From Mariprofundus sp. (GTDB lineage: Bacteria > Pseudomonadota > Zetaproteobacteria > Mariprofundales > Mariprofundaceae): a stretch of DNA of 10,068 nucleotides. The notes under the pieces were generated by a model. It saw nothing but the letters and a program-made list of their open reading frames with translations. It did no database searches and was not told the DNA's origin. The translations under genes and the position numbers were made by a program. Of the stretch, positions 1 through 7,228 are shown piece after piece; within the stretch, counting starts at the first letter, position 1; each line of letters begins with the position of its first letter. Location: assembly GCA_021772845.1 (NCBI GenBank), contig JAJFLF010000033.1:1-10068 (forward strand). Direction: 5' to 3'.

Positions 1-1824
1 GGACCTAATCCATTCAATACGCCGAATGCCATGGCTGCATCATTGGAGATAGCTTACATGTTTACACCATGTATTTCGCAGCGCTGGTTGCCTTATCACG
101 TTGCTGACTCGAAAAGTGTCGCACATGATCAAGATGAACCATCCAATGATTGGGTGCACCGCAGCTATATGCGTCTTGCTACGCCGTTGGTGGAATCTAA
201 GGCAGTGCGTCGTGTTTTCTCGCTGCTGATTTTGTTGATGTTTGTGGCAGCGATGTTGCAGCCCGGCTGGCAGTTCCTGCGTTCAGACGGCATCAATGGC
301 CCGATGACGCCGGGTTCCGTAGAGCTGAAAATGCTTCCGAAAGGCAATAATAATACATTCAATATCACCATTGATCTGCCTGAAGGCGGATCATTGGAAG
401 AGACTGACCGCATAGCCAGAGAAGTGGCCGAAGTGGTACAGATGCATCCGATGGTCACCGATTTTGAAACCTTTGTCGGACAGTCTGGCCCTATTGATTT
501 CAATGGTATGTTACGTGGTGCTGTATTGCGTCATGGCACAAATCTGGCTGATATCAGGGTGAACCTGGTGGATAAACATCAGCGTTCGATTCGCTCCGAT
601 GGTATTGTACTAGAGATCAGGGATGTGCTGGCTCCCGTTCTGGCCGCGCATCCAAAGGCCAGCATCAAGCTGGTGGAAGATCCACCGGGACCACCTGTGC
701 GCTCTACGCTGCTGGCCGAAATTTATGGTCCTGATTATGGGACGCAACGCGACATGGCCAAAGCGGTACGTAAGACATTTGAAGAGACTTATGACGTTGT
801 GGATGTTGATGATTCAGTTGGTGACGATCAGCAGCAACTCAATATCAAGGTGAACAAAGAGAAAGCTGCTCAATTGGGTGTAGCCACTGCACAGGTTGAA
901 ACTGCCCTGCGTGATTTCCTGCATGGTTATGATTTTGGTGCCCTGCATGTTGCGCATGAGCGTCATCAGGTGAAGTTGCATGTGCAACTGCCAAAAGCAA
1001 TGCGTGCGCATCCAGAAGATCTGAACCGCATCTATGTCAGTGGTGCGCAAGGCCCGGTTGCTCTCTCTGCTTTTGCTACAGTTGAGAGCAGCGTGGCAGC
1101 CAAACCGATCTATAGCAAAGACGGGCATCAGGTAACGTATGTCATGGCTGAACCTAAACAGGGTTCACAGGTTTATTCGCTGCTTGATATGGATGCTAAA
1201 CTCGATGGGCAGGAAGTCTTGCCAGGCACGACACTTAAAACCGGGGGTATGCTGTTCACCAAAACAGTGCCTGAAGACACTTATGCTTATCACATGCTTT
1301 GGGATGGTGAGATGCGCCTGACTCTGGATGTGTTCCGTGATCTGGGTGCTGCATTTATCGTTGCACTGGTACTGATTTATCTGTTGATGGTGGCTTATTA
1401 CGGCCAGTTTATTCTGCCTATGATGGTGATGGCGCCGACGGCCCTGACTATGATTGGTATTTTCCCGGGTCACTGGATCACCAATCAACCATTCACGGCC
1501 ACGTCGATGATCGGCATGATCGCTTTGGCAGGTATTGTGGTGCGTAACTCAACCCTGCTGATTGATTTCATCCTCGATTATCGCAATCAGGGTTATGATG
1601 TGAAAACAGCAGTGCTTGAAGCGGGTGCTGTGCGTGCACGGCCCATTTTATTAACGGCTTTAGCTGTGGTTGCAGGCACATCCATCATGATCAGCGATCC
1701 AGTATTTGGGGGCTTAGGTGTTTCCATGGCTTTCGGCACAATCGCGGCCACGATTCTGACTCTGTTTATCACCCCGTTGATGTACTACCTGTGGCAACGC
1801 AACAAGCCGTGGACGGTATCGTAG
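1..1824 (+). CDS. RND-family efflux permease, C-terminal part (5' end outside window)
   Basis: This is an inner-membrane proton-driven RND transporter, normally the pump of a tripartite efflux complex. The frame is open from base 1 with no start codon in sight, so the N-terminal half lies upstream; about 607 residues are present. The visible part begins at the end of the first membrane bundle (AYMFTP). A single membrane helix follows near bases 205-265, then a large periplasmic porter domain, then a second bundle of about five helices near bases 1340-1790. The stretch GIVVRNSTLLIDF corresponds to the conserved TM10 region (GLSAKNAILIVEF in AcrB-type pumps). The protein ends shortly after the last helix, as usual for the family. 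Substrate cannot be read from this half. The neighbouring sulfur genes suggest, but do not prove, a role in exporting sulfur species or thiol-reactive compounds. The adaptor and outer-membrane partners are not in the window. Confidence 0.93.
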   Translation, partial: GPNPFNTPNAMAASLEIAYMFTPCISQRWLPYHVADSKSVAHDQDEPSNDWVHRSYMRLATPLVESKAVRRVFSLLILLMFVAAMLQPGWQFLRSDGINGPMTPGSVELKMLPKGNNNTFNITIDLPEGGSLEETDRIAREVAEVVQMHPMVTDFETFVGQSGPIDFNGMLRGAVLRHGTNLADIRVNLVDKHQRSIRSDGIVLEIRDVLAPVLAAHPKASIKLVEDPPGPPVRSTLLAEIYGPDYGTQRDMAKAVRKTFEETYDVVDVDDSVGDDQQQLNIKVNKEKAAQLGVATAQVETALRDFLHGYDFGALHVAHERHQVKLHVQLPKAMRAHPEDLNRIYVSGAQGPVALSAFATVESSVAAKPIYSKDGHQVTYVMAEPKQGSQVYSLLDMDAKLDGQEVLPGTTLKTGGMLFTKTVPEDTYAYHMLWDGEMRLTLDVFRDLGAAFIVALVLIYLLMVAYYGQFILPMMVMAPTALTMIGIFPGHWITNQPFTATSMIGMIALAGIVVRNSTLLIDFILDYRNQGYDVKTAVLEAGAVRARPILLTALAVVAGTSIMISDPVFGGLGVSMAFGTIAATILTLFITPLMYYLWQRNKPWTVS

Positions 1825-1871
1825 AAGCATCTCAAAATAATGATTCAATATATTTTTTAAGGAGTTTAACC

Positions 1872-2081
1872 ATGACAATTAACCGCATGATTCGGATTAT
1901 CGCAGGTACATTTATTTTGCTCAGTATCTATCTCTCTTCCCGTTATAACGGCGTGAACCTGATGGAACCTACATGGTTATGGTTCACTGCTTTTGTTGGA
2001 GCCAATTTACTACAATCCGGTTTTAGCCAATGGTGTTTGATGGAAGTGATTCTGTCTAAATTGGGTTTTAAACACAGCTGA
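1872..2081 (+). CDS. DUF2892 (YgaP-type) small membrane protein
   Basis: A 69-residue protein with two predicted membrane helices and the DUF2892 pattern: an N-terminal N-R-x-x-R-I-x-A-G segment, then WLWFTAFVGANLLQS, then a Cys (WCLMEVILSKLG) where the family usually has FCP(L/M)E. The same domain forms the membrane part of YgaP, where it is joined to a rhodanese. Here it is separate, but a membrane-anchored rhodanese gene follows. The ATG at 1872 is chosen because AAGGAG lies about 8 bases upstream. An in-frame ATG at 1791 would overlap the RND gene and has no ribosome-binding site. The gene starts 47 bases after the RND stop, so co-transcription is likely. Biochemical role is unknown. Confidence 0.85.
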   Translation: MTINRMIRIIAGTFILLSIYLSSRYNGVNLMEPTWLWFTAFVGANLLQSGFSQWCLMEVILSKLGFKHS

Positions 2082-2098
2082 GACGCTCACGTTCAGCT
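2076..2098 (+). terminator. Hairpin at the end of the first DUF2892 gene
   Basis: AGCTGA, a bulged G, ACG, loop CTCA, CGT, TCAGCT form a nine-pair stem that includes the stop codon of the preceding gene. No T-run follows, so it is not a classic intrinsic terminator. It could reduce read-through or stabilise the 3' end. A perfect TTGACA (2105-2110) lies just downstream, but no good -10 box sits 16-18 bases from it, so I do not call a promoter. The remaining gap up to the next gene holds nothing else I recognise. Confidence 0.35.
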
Positions 2099-2212
2099 AC
2101 ACAGTTGACAGGTGCAGGCGGTGTTCCTCTATCCCTCCCTTCTAAGATGCCATCGTCTGTATCTGTCTTTTTATATGAATATAGAGTTATTGGATTATTT
2201 GAGGAGAAATGA

Positions 2213-2620
2213 ATGGAATTTATAGAGCAAAATGCGATGAACATCATCCTGGGTGCGTTTATCGTTTGGATGCTTTGGAGGCGTCTGGTTGCACCTAAAC
2301 TTTCCGGCGTCAAATCAATATCGGCAAGTGACTATATGGCGTTTCGAGATCAGTCACATACGCTGCTGGATGTGCGCCAGCGCGGTGAATGGGTGTCTGG
2401 CCATGCTAAAGGAGCAATGCATGTACCTTTGTCTGAGGTTGCTGCACATATGAATAACATTACCAAGGATATACCAGTTGTGGTGATATGTGCATCGGGT
2501 AATCGATCTGCCATGGCAGCTACAAAACTGGCCAAAGCAGGATTTGATACGGTGTATAATTTTTCTGGTGGTATGGGTGCATGGCAAAGCGCTGGTTTGC
2601 CGGTTAAAGGCGGCAATTGA
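2213..2620 (+). CDS. Membrane-anchored single-domain rhodanese
   Basis: A 135-residue sulfurtransferase. Residues about 8-22 form one membrane helix followed by WRR, so the positive-inside rule puts the catalytic domain in the cytoplasm. The rhodanese domain runs from about residue 35 to 132, with LLDVRQRGEW, the GHAKGAMHVP segment and the active-site loop C93-A-S-G-N-R. Cys93 would carry the persulfide. The closing GGMGAWQSAGLPV is typical. The start at 2213 has GAGGAG just upstream. The TSUP transporter gene begins 19 bases after the stop. The combination of a DUF2892 protein and an anchored rhodanese resembles a split YgaP. The sulfur donor and acceptor are not shown by the sequence. Confidence 0.92.
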   Translation: MEFIEQNAMNIILGAFIVWMLWRRLVAPKLSGVKSISASDYMAFRDQSHTLLDVRQRGEWVSGHAKGAMHVPLSEVAAHMNNITKDIPVVVICASGNRSAMAATKLAKAGFDTVYNFSGGMGAWQSAGLPVKGGN

Positions 2621-2639
2621 TGGAAAGAGAAAAAACCAT

Positions 2640-3398
2640 ATGAGTATTTCCCTGTGGCTGGCAGCTCCTTTGATTGGATTGGTGTTGTCTCTGTTTGCCG
2701 CAGGGGGAGGCATGATCGCTGTGCCACTGCTCAGCTTCGGTGTTGGCATGCCGCTAAAGCAGGCCATTGCGATGAGTCTTATTATTGTGGCGTGTGTCAG
2801 TCTTATCGCGTTATTGTACAAAAAGCGCTGGCAGTTGATTGAATGGAAGTTGCACCGTTTTTTTGCCATGGGTGGAATGGCTGGCGGATTTGGCGGTGCA
2901 AGTCTTGGGCTGTATATGCCCGATCAGATGCAGGCTATTATTTTTGCCGTACTGGTATTATGTGTGGCGTGGTTAATGCATACGGGTTGGATGAAAAGTA
3001 TTACCGCGAATGCCAAAACCACGCCGTGTGATTGTCGTCTGTCGGTGTTGGCCGGTCTAGGAACAGGTTTTGTGACTGGTCTGCTCGGTGTTGGTGGAGG
3101 CTTTTTGATTGTGCCGCTTCTATTGATTCTTGGTGTACCAAGCTATCAGTCTGCTGTGGCGCATTCCTTACTGCTGATTGTTTCAAGCTCTCTGGTTGCC
3201 ACCCTGCGCTATGCTGAGCACCTGCAGATGACATGGCATCCGGCCTTGTTGCTTGTGGTTTTGGCAGTTTTTGGGACATTGTTAGGGAATTTTATTGCAG
3301 ACAGATATTCAACAAAGCATCTGCAGAAAGCATTTAGTTTAATGCTTACATTGATGGCTGGCTGGATGCTGTTGAAAGTATTTAATCTGGATTATTGA
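2640..3398 (+). CDS. TSUP (TauE/SafE-type) anion transporter
   Basis: A 252-residue integral membrane protein of the TSUP family, whose members carry sulfite, thiosulfate, organosulfonates or other anions. It shows the family's internal duplication: GGGMIAVPLL at residues 22-31 and GGGFLIVPLL at 152-161, each starting a bundle of about four helices. Length is normal. The loop between the halves carries a C130-D-C132 pair, which could bind a metal or react with sulfane sulfur (inference). The ATG at 2640 is preferred: GGAAAGAG lies about 10 bases upstream, and the protein then begins directly with a helix. In-frame ATGs further upstream lie inside the rhodanese gene. Placement between two rhodanese genes supports a sulfur anion as substrate. 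Confidence 0.9.
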   Translation: MSISLWLAAPLIGLVLSLFAAGGGMIAVPLLSFGVGMPLKQAIAMSLIIVACVSLIALLYKKRWQLIEWKLHRFFAMGGMAGGFGGASLGLYMPDQMQAIIFAVLVLCVAWLMHTGWMKSITANAKTTPCDCRLSVLAGLGTGFVTGLLGVGGGFLIVPLLLILGVPSYQSAVAHSLLLIVSSSLVATLRYAEHLQMTWHPALLLVVLAVFGTLLGNFIADRYSTKHLQKAFSLMLTLMAGWMLLKVFNLDY

Positions 3399-3438
3399 TG
3401 CAAGAGAACGAACTATGAATAAAACAGGAGAGATGAAA

Positions 3439-3849
3439 ATGAAAAGAATAATGATGATGGTATTGATGATGGCTGTTATGCCAGTGGTGGGTACCGCTTG
3501 TGGGTTTGGTGATCAGAGCGCCGATGGTTATGAAAATGCTACTGTGGCGCATACGCATGAACACTGGCAGGCGGGAGACAAGTCACCGGTTCCATTTATG
3601 CTATTGGATGTGCGTAGCAAAGAGGAATATGCCGAAGGTCATATTGCCGGAGCAACATTAATTCCGGTGCAAGAATTGACCAAGCGTTTGGGTGAAGTAC
3701 CACATGGCAAACGGGTTTATGTCTATTGTCATTCTGGCAATCGTTCGGCCAAGGCATCGAAATTGCTTGCAGAACATGGCTTCAAGAATATTGAAAATGT
3801 GAAGGGCGGTATTGCGGCATGGAAAGATGCTGGCTACCCGGTGGAGTGA
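3439..3849 (+). CDS. Exported rhodanese
   Basis: A 136-residue single-domain rhodanese with an N-terminal export signal: MKRIMMM then a hydrophobic Met/Val-rich stretch ending GTA-C at residues 18-21. Cleavage before Cys21 by signal peptidase I is plausible. The -3 Gly makes it a poor lipobox, so a lipoprotein is less likely. A His-rich linker follows (AHTHEHW), then the domain with LLDVRSKEEY, GHIAGATLIPV and active-site loop C97-H-S-G-N-R, ending GGIAAWKDAGYPVE. The start at 3439 has AGGAG (3426-3430) at good spacing. ATGs at 3415 and 3433 are alternatives, and the first would add eight residues. The next gene starts two bases after the stop. The enzyme likely handles sulfane sulfur outside the cytoplasm, where exported Cys enzymes need a reduced or persulfidated state. 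Confidence 0.9.
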   Translation: MKRIMMMVLMMAVMPVVGTACGFGDQSADGYENATVAHTHEHWQAGDKSPVPFMLLDVRSKEEYAEGHIAGATLIPVQELTKRLGEVPHGKRVYVYCHSGNRSAKASKLLAEHGFKNIENVKGGIAAWKDAGYPVE

Positions 3850-3851
3850 GT

Positions 3852-4586
3852 ATGTTTAAATCGATGAATGTGAATGAACTTTACCCGATCTGGTTGCTGG
3901 CTTGTGAAAAGAGTGAGCCCTTTATTCTGGTTGATGTGCGTACACCTGAAGAATATCAACAGGGACATGTACCAGGAGCAAAGCTGGTCACGCCGGATAC
4001 GATGATGGAACAGATCAATACGTTTCCAGATCAGGGTGAAGTCTTTTTGATCTGCCGCTCCGGCATGCGATCAGCACAGGCTGCGATCTATTTGGCGAAA
4101 GAGCATGGATGCAGCAATTTGACCAATATCGATGGTGGTACCATGGCCTGGATGGAAGCGGGTTACCCGATAGAAAAGTCATCTGAGGGAAATGATGCCA
4201 GTGACTATGGCATGAGAACCATATTCGATGGTGATATCGCAGCAGCGGAAACTGCGATCACGGAGGCATTGAAAGCGGTTGGTTTTGGTATTCTCACCCG
4301 TATCGATGTTGCTGAAACGCTGAAGAAGAAAATTGACGTGGAGCGTACTCCTTATGTAATTCTAGGTGCATGTAATCCGAAGCTGGCCAATCACGCGTTG
4401 AATTTGGAGCCGGAGCTTGGTCTGATGCTGCCATGTAATGTGATTGTGTACCAAAACGAAGATGGGCAAACAGTGGTTTCGATTATCGATCCTGCTGCCA
4501 TGGTTGGTATGATTAATAATTCTGAGCTGGAATGTCTGGTCAAAGAAGCAAGGCCTTTGCTGAATCAAGCCCTGCAGAGTATTTAG
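3852..4586 (+). CDS. Rhodanese-DUF302 fusion protein
   Basis: A 244-residue cytosolic protein with two domains and no signal peptide. Residues about 5-108 are a rhodanese with LVDVRTPEEY, GHVPGAKLV, active-site loop C68-R-S-G-M-R and closing GGTMAWMEAGYPI. After a short polar linker, residues about 116-243 match DUF302: KAVGFGILTRIDV, then LGAC174NP, then GLMLPC195NVIVY and IIDP near the end. C174 and C195 are the conserved Cys positions of that family. DUF302 has no settled function. Joining it to a persulfide-carrying rhodanese suggests it receives or senses sulfur (inference). The ATG at 3852 follows a GGAG inside the end of the previous gene, giving a two-base gap and probable translational coupling. 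An in-frame ATG at 3819 lies inside the upstream gene and is unlikely. Confidence 0.88.
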   Translation: MFKSMNVNELYPIWLLACEKSEPFILVDVRTPEEYQQGHVPGAKLVTPDTMMEQINTFPDQGEVFLICRSGMRSAQAAIYLAKEHGCSNLTNIDGGTMAWMEAGYPIEKSSEGNDASDYGMRTIFDGDIAAAETAITEALKAVGFGILTRIDVAETLKKKIDVERTPYVILGACNPKLANHALNLEPELGLMLPCNVIVYQNEDGQTVVSIIDPAAMVGMINNSELECLVKEARPLLNQALQSI

Positions 4587-5278
4587 TGACTACTGCACCA
4601 GCTAACAGAGAGTGGTTGGTTGAGTTCCCTTCCCTGCATGGTATCAGTGATGATGTTTGGCAGATGGATGCAGGCAAAGCAGTTCGCATGCAGGTGAAGC
4701 CTGGTACTGTGCTGTTTCGTGATGGAGATGCTTGCCAGGGTTATGTGCTGGTGGTTTCAGGCTCTGTACGTGTGCAGAAAATGGATCCGCAAGGCCATCA
4801 GATCGTACTGTACCGGGTGGAAGAGGGTCAGAGCTGTATGCTTACTACCACCTGTCTATTGGGTGCTCGTAGTTATCCGGCCGAAGGCATCGCAGAAAGT
4901 GATGTGGATCTGGTGATGTTGCCTTTGAACACATTTGAGCATGCGCTGGCTGGTTCTGAGGGTTTTCGTCATTTTGTCATGCATAATGTCGGTGAGCGTA
5001 TCTGTGATCTGATGCAATTATTGGAAGACGTCGCGTTTGGCCGTATGGATGTACGGCTTGCCCGTCTGTTGTTAAAGAATGTCGATGCTGATGCTGGCAA
5101 AGCAGCTTTAACATTGGCCAGAACGCATAGAGAACTGGCTGTTGAACTGGGTACGGCGAGAGAAGTCATTAGCCGGTTATTAAAAAGTTTTGAACGAAAA
5201 GGCTTCGTAGAATTGAGTCGCAATCAGATCACCTTATGTGATGTGAAATCTCTGCAAATGTTAATCGAACAGGATTAA
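4586..5278 (+). CDS. Crp/Fnr-family transcriptional regulator
   Basis: A 230-residue regulator. An N-terminal cyclic-nucleotide-binding-like beta-barrel (about residues 25-125; PGTVLFRDGD, VLVVSGSVRV) is joined by a long dimer helix to a winged helix-turn-helix (about 180-212). The recognition helix contains E-V-I-S-R, matching the E-x-x-S-R of FNR-type proteins that read TTGAT-like half sites. It lacks FNR's N-terminal Cys cluster. Instead Cys84 and Cys90 (C-M-L-T-T-T-C) sit in the sensor barrel and Cys50 earlier, so a thiol or persulfide switch is possible (inference). The GTG start shares one base with the upstream stop (TAGTG), implying coupling. An ATG at 4532 would give 18 more residues but overlaps the fusion gene by 55 bases. 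As the last gene of the block it probably controls it and the genes downstream. Confidence 0.88.
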   Translation: MTTAPANREWLVEFPSLHGISDDVWQMDAGKAVRMQVKPGTVLFRDGDACQGYVLVVSGSVRVQKMDPQGHQIVLYRVEEGQSCMLTTTCLLGARSYPAEGIAESDVDLVMLPLNTFEHALAGSEGFRHFVMHNVGERICDLMQLLEDVAFGRMDVRLARLLLKNVDADAGKAALTLARTHRELAVELGTAREVISRLLKSFERKGFVELSRNQITLCDVKSLQMLIEQD

Positions 5279-5289
5279 TTGACTACTTG

Positions 5290-5329
5290 GTGACAATGTC
5301 ACTGACATCATATATTAGTATATTAGCAT
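5290..5329 (+). promoter_or_regulatory. Perfect inverted repeat and putative promoter before the second DUF2892 gene
   Basis: GTGACA-A-TGTCAC (5290-5302) is a perfect 6+1+6 inverted repeat. It adjoins a possible promoter: CTGACA (5302-5307) with TAGCAT (5324-5329) 16 bases on, or TTGGTG (5287-5292) with TATATT (5311-5316) 18 bases on. The repeat overlaps either -35 box. Its TGAC-N3-GTCA core is one base shorter than the FNR-type TTGAY-N4-RTCAA, so binding by the adjacent Crp/Fnr protein is possible but not obvious. Confidence 0.45.
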
Positions 5330-5356
5330 ACGCGTACTTTATGACGGAGGTGTGAT

Positions 5357-5560
5357 ATGAAATCAAATGTAGGTGGTATTGATAGAGTTGTTCGGTTGTT
5401 GGCAGGGCTAGCACTTATAGTCTTGGGTGCACTCGGACTTGTAGCTGCACCATGGGATATGGTGGCAATGGGTGCAGGGGGCGTATTTGCGCTGACGTCT
5501 GTGATTAGCTTTTGTCCGCTGTACACACTGTTTGGGATTAATTCCTGTCCAGCAAAATAA
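5357..5560 (+). CDS. DUF2892 (YgaP-type) small membrane protein, second copy
   Basis: A 67-residue membrane protein with the standard DUF2892 layout: short N-terminus with NVGGIDRVVRLLAG, two hydrophobic helices (about residues 14-30 and 35-50) and the ending FCPLYTLFGINSCPAK. The two Cys of this C-terminal motif are conserved in the family and are good candidates for sulfur or metal contact, though the role is unproven. The start has a strong GGAGG about 7 bases upstream. The sequence differs clearly from the first DUF2892 gene at 1872, which lacks the CPLY...C ending, so the two are separate subfamilies rather than a recent duplication. It has its own upstream regulatory region and no close partner downstream, so it may be transcribed alone. 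Confidence 0.88.
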   Translation: MKSNVGGIDRVVRLLAGLALIVLGALGLVAAPWDMVAMGAGGVFALTSVISFCPLYTLFGINSCPAK

Positions 5561-5939
5561 TCTCTTTACTAATTATATTATCATATTATAATATGCATAT
5601 CTGAGTAAAATGATACGGTATATAGTGTGTGGTGATTAAAACGTAAAAAAATCGAATGATGGTTTAAAATGAACGTCATTAGAGACGTCGATTCGTAGCG
5701 CTTCGGTCGTTTCCACCTTTCTGCATACAGACTTGTTTCAGTAGCGTGGTCGGCCTGCAAGTTTAACCATTTTTTCTGATTTCTATTGAACACGCTCACG
5801 TAGAAAGACGTGATGTCTGTCTTGTTTTTATTCAGGAGCTCTCGCATAACAGCTGCATTGATGTTGTGGCTGCCAGTTATGCGGGCAATAATATACAGGG
5901 GGTCATAGTGATTACCCTCGATGAAGGAGATACATAACT
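5561..5939. other. 379-base non-coding region and leader of the sulfide:quinone reductase gene
   Basis: No convincing gene lies here. An AT-rich start contains a perfect TATAAT (5587-5592) with TTTACT (5565-5570) 16 bases before it. Small hairpins are ACGTC/GACGT (5673-5688) and TCACGT/ACGTGA (5796-5813). A second possible promoter is TTGTGG (5864-5869) with AATAAT (5887-5892), 17 bases apart. GGGGGT/ACCCTC (5898-5919) can pair just before the AAGGAG (5924-5929) of the next gene. Transcription from the first promoter would give a long leader or a small RNA. An 88-residue reading frame on the - strand (5581-5847) lacks a ribosome-binding site and resembles nothing I know. Confidence 0.4.
5864..5892 (+). 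promoter_or_regulatory. Possible promoter for the sulfide:quinone reductase gene
   Basis: TTGTGG and AATAAT are 17 bases apart; the -10 matches five of six consensus bases and the -35 three. The distance to the start codon at 5940 gives a leader of about 40 bases. An upstream alternative at 5565-5592 has a perfect -10. Confidence 0.3.
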
Positions 5940-7217
5940 ATGGCACATGTTGCAATTATTGGAGCAGGCATCGGCGGTATGCCTGCGGCATATGAGATGA
6001 AAGAAGAGCTGAAAAAACTGGGTGGAGAACATGAAGTGACGGTAATCTCCAATGTGGATTATTTTCATTTTACACCTTCAAATCCATGGGTTGCAATTGG
6101 TTGGCGCGATAAGGAGCAGATCAGTTTTGAGTGCTCACCATATCTGAATAAAAAAGGCATTAACTTTTTATCCTGTGGTGTTGATGAGATTCTGGCTGAT
6201 GAAAGCCGTTTGCGTCTGGGAAATGGCCAGCATCTGGACTATGATTATTTGATTGTGGCAACCGGACCTCGCCTGGCCTTTGAGTTGGTGCCGGGCATGG
6301 GGCCTGAAGGCCATACCCATTCAATTTGTCATGTTGATCATGCAGTGCTGGCATACAAAGCCTTTGAAGAATTTTGTAAAAACCCGGGCCCGATTGTGGT
6401 GGGCGCAGTGCAGGGTGTGTCTTGTTATGGGCCTGCTTATGAATATGCATGTATTCTCGATACAGAGCTACGTCGACGTAAAATCCGTGATAAAGTACCG
6501 ATGACATTTATTACACCAGAGCCGTATATAGGGCATCTTGGGTTGGGTGGTGTTGAAGATTCCAAGGGATTACTGGAATCAGAGCTGCGTAAACGCGATA
6601 TTAAATTTATCACTAACTGCAAGACCACTACTGTACATGAGCATACGATAGATTATGAAGAAGTGGACCGTCATGGTGACGTGATTGCTTCAGGTTCATT
6701 GGATCATCAGTTTGCCATGTTGATGCCACCATTCCGTGGCGTAGGACCTGTTGCAAACTGTGAAGGTCTGGTTAATCCAATTGGCATTATGCATATCAAT
6801 TATTATCAGCAAAGCCCGGAATTTAAGAACGTATACGGTACTGGCGTCATTGTTGCCATCCCGCCTGTTGAAGAGACACCATTACCTGTGGGTACTCCGA
6901 AAACAGGTTTTATGATTGAGTCGATGACCACTGCGATTGTGCATAATATTGTGCATGACCTTAAAGGCGAAGAACCTGAACAGTGCGGTACATGGGGTGC
7001 GATCTGCCTGGCTGACTTTGGTGATGGTGGTGTGGCTCTGGTGGCTTATCCGCAAATTCCACCACGCAATATGGTATGGGCTAAAGCCGGTAGCTGGGTG
7101 CATGTCGCAAAGGTTGGTTTCGAGAAATATTTCATACGTAAAATGAAAACAGGTGTGTCGGAACCATTCATAGAAAAAGCATTCTTGAAACGCATGGGTA
7201 TTGAAAGACTAAAATAA
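5940..7217 (+). CDS. sqr: Sulfide:quinone oxidoreductase
   Basis: A 425-residue FAD enzyme that oxidises sulfide to sulfane sulfur or polysulfide and reduces membrane quinone. The N-terminus IIGAGIGGMPAAYEM is the FAD-binding fold, and YDYLIVATGP is the second dinucleotide-fold motif. The three Cys of the well-studied enzymes are present: Cys130 (SIC-H-VDHA), Cys162 (VSC-Y-GPAYEY) and Cys356 (AIC-L-ADFGD). The last two should form the redox disulfide or persulfide centre. The C-terminus FEKYFIRKMKTGVSEPF fits the membrane-binding helices. From memory, the sequence is strikingly like the Acidithiobacillus ferrooxidans enzyme, length included. The distant relative flavocytochrome c sulfide dehydrogenase would carry an export signal, which is absent. 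The start has AAGGAG 10 bases upstream. A strong hairpin follows the stop, so the gene may be monocistronic. Confidence 0.95.
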   Translation: MAHVAIIGAGIGGMPAAYEMKEELKKLGGEHEVTVISNVDYFHFTPSNPWVAIGWRDKEQISFECSPYLNKKGINFLSCGVDEILADESRLRLGNGQHLDYDYLIVATGPRLAFELVPGMGPEGHTHSICHVDHAVLAYKAFEEFCKNPGPIVVGAVQGVSCYGPAYEYACILDTELRRRKIRDKVPMTFITPEPYIGHLGLGGVEDSKGLLESELRKRDIKFITNCKTTTVHEHTIDYEEVDRHGDVIASGSLDHQFAMLMPPFRGVGPVANCEGLVNPIGIMHINYYQQSPEFKNVYGTGVIVAIPPVEETPLPVGTPKTGFMIESMTTAIVHNIVHDLKGEEPEQCGTWGAICLADFGDGGVALVAYPQIPPRNMVWAKAGSWVHVAKVGFEKYFIRKMKTGVSEPFIEKAFLKRMGIERLK

Positions 7218-7228
7218 GCTATACTTGT

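Noticed and set aside
2354..2869. 171-residue reading frame on the - strand
   Set aside because: It lies opposite the clear rhodanese and TSUP genes and encodes a Cys/His-rich composition typical of antisense shadows.
4532..4585. Upstream ATG start for the Crp/Fnr regulator
   Set aside because: It would overlap the fusion gene by 55 bases, and the extra residues look unlike the family. The TAGTG junction at 4586 is the simpler start, though this is not certain.
5583..5594. TATTATAATA palindrome as an operator
   Set aside because: It is a short AT-rich palindrome expected by chance in such DNA; its content is better read as a possible -10 box.
5581..5847. 88-residue reading frame on the - strand in the sqr upstream gap
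   Set aside because: It has no ribosome-binding site, no recognisable domain and an unusual His/Ile-rich end over AT-rich DNA. A degraded gene remains possible.
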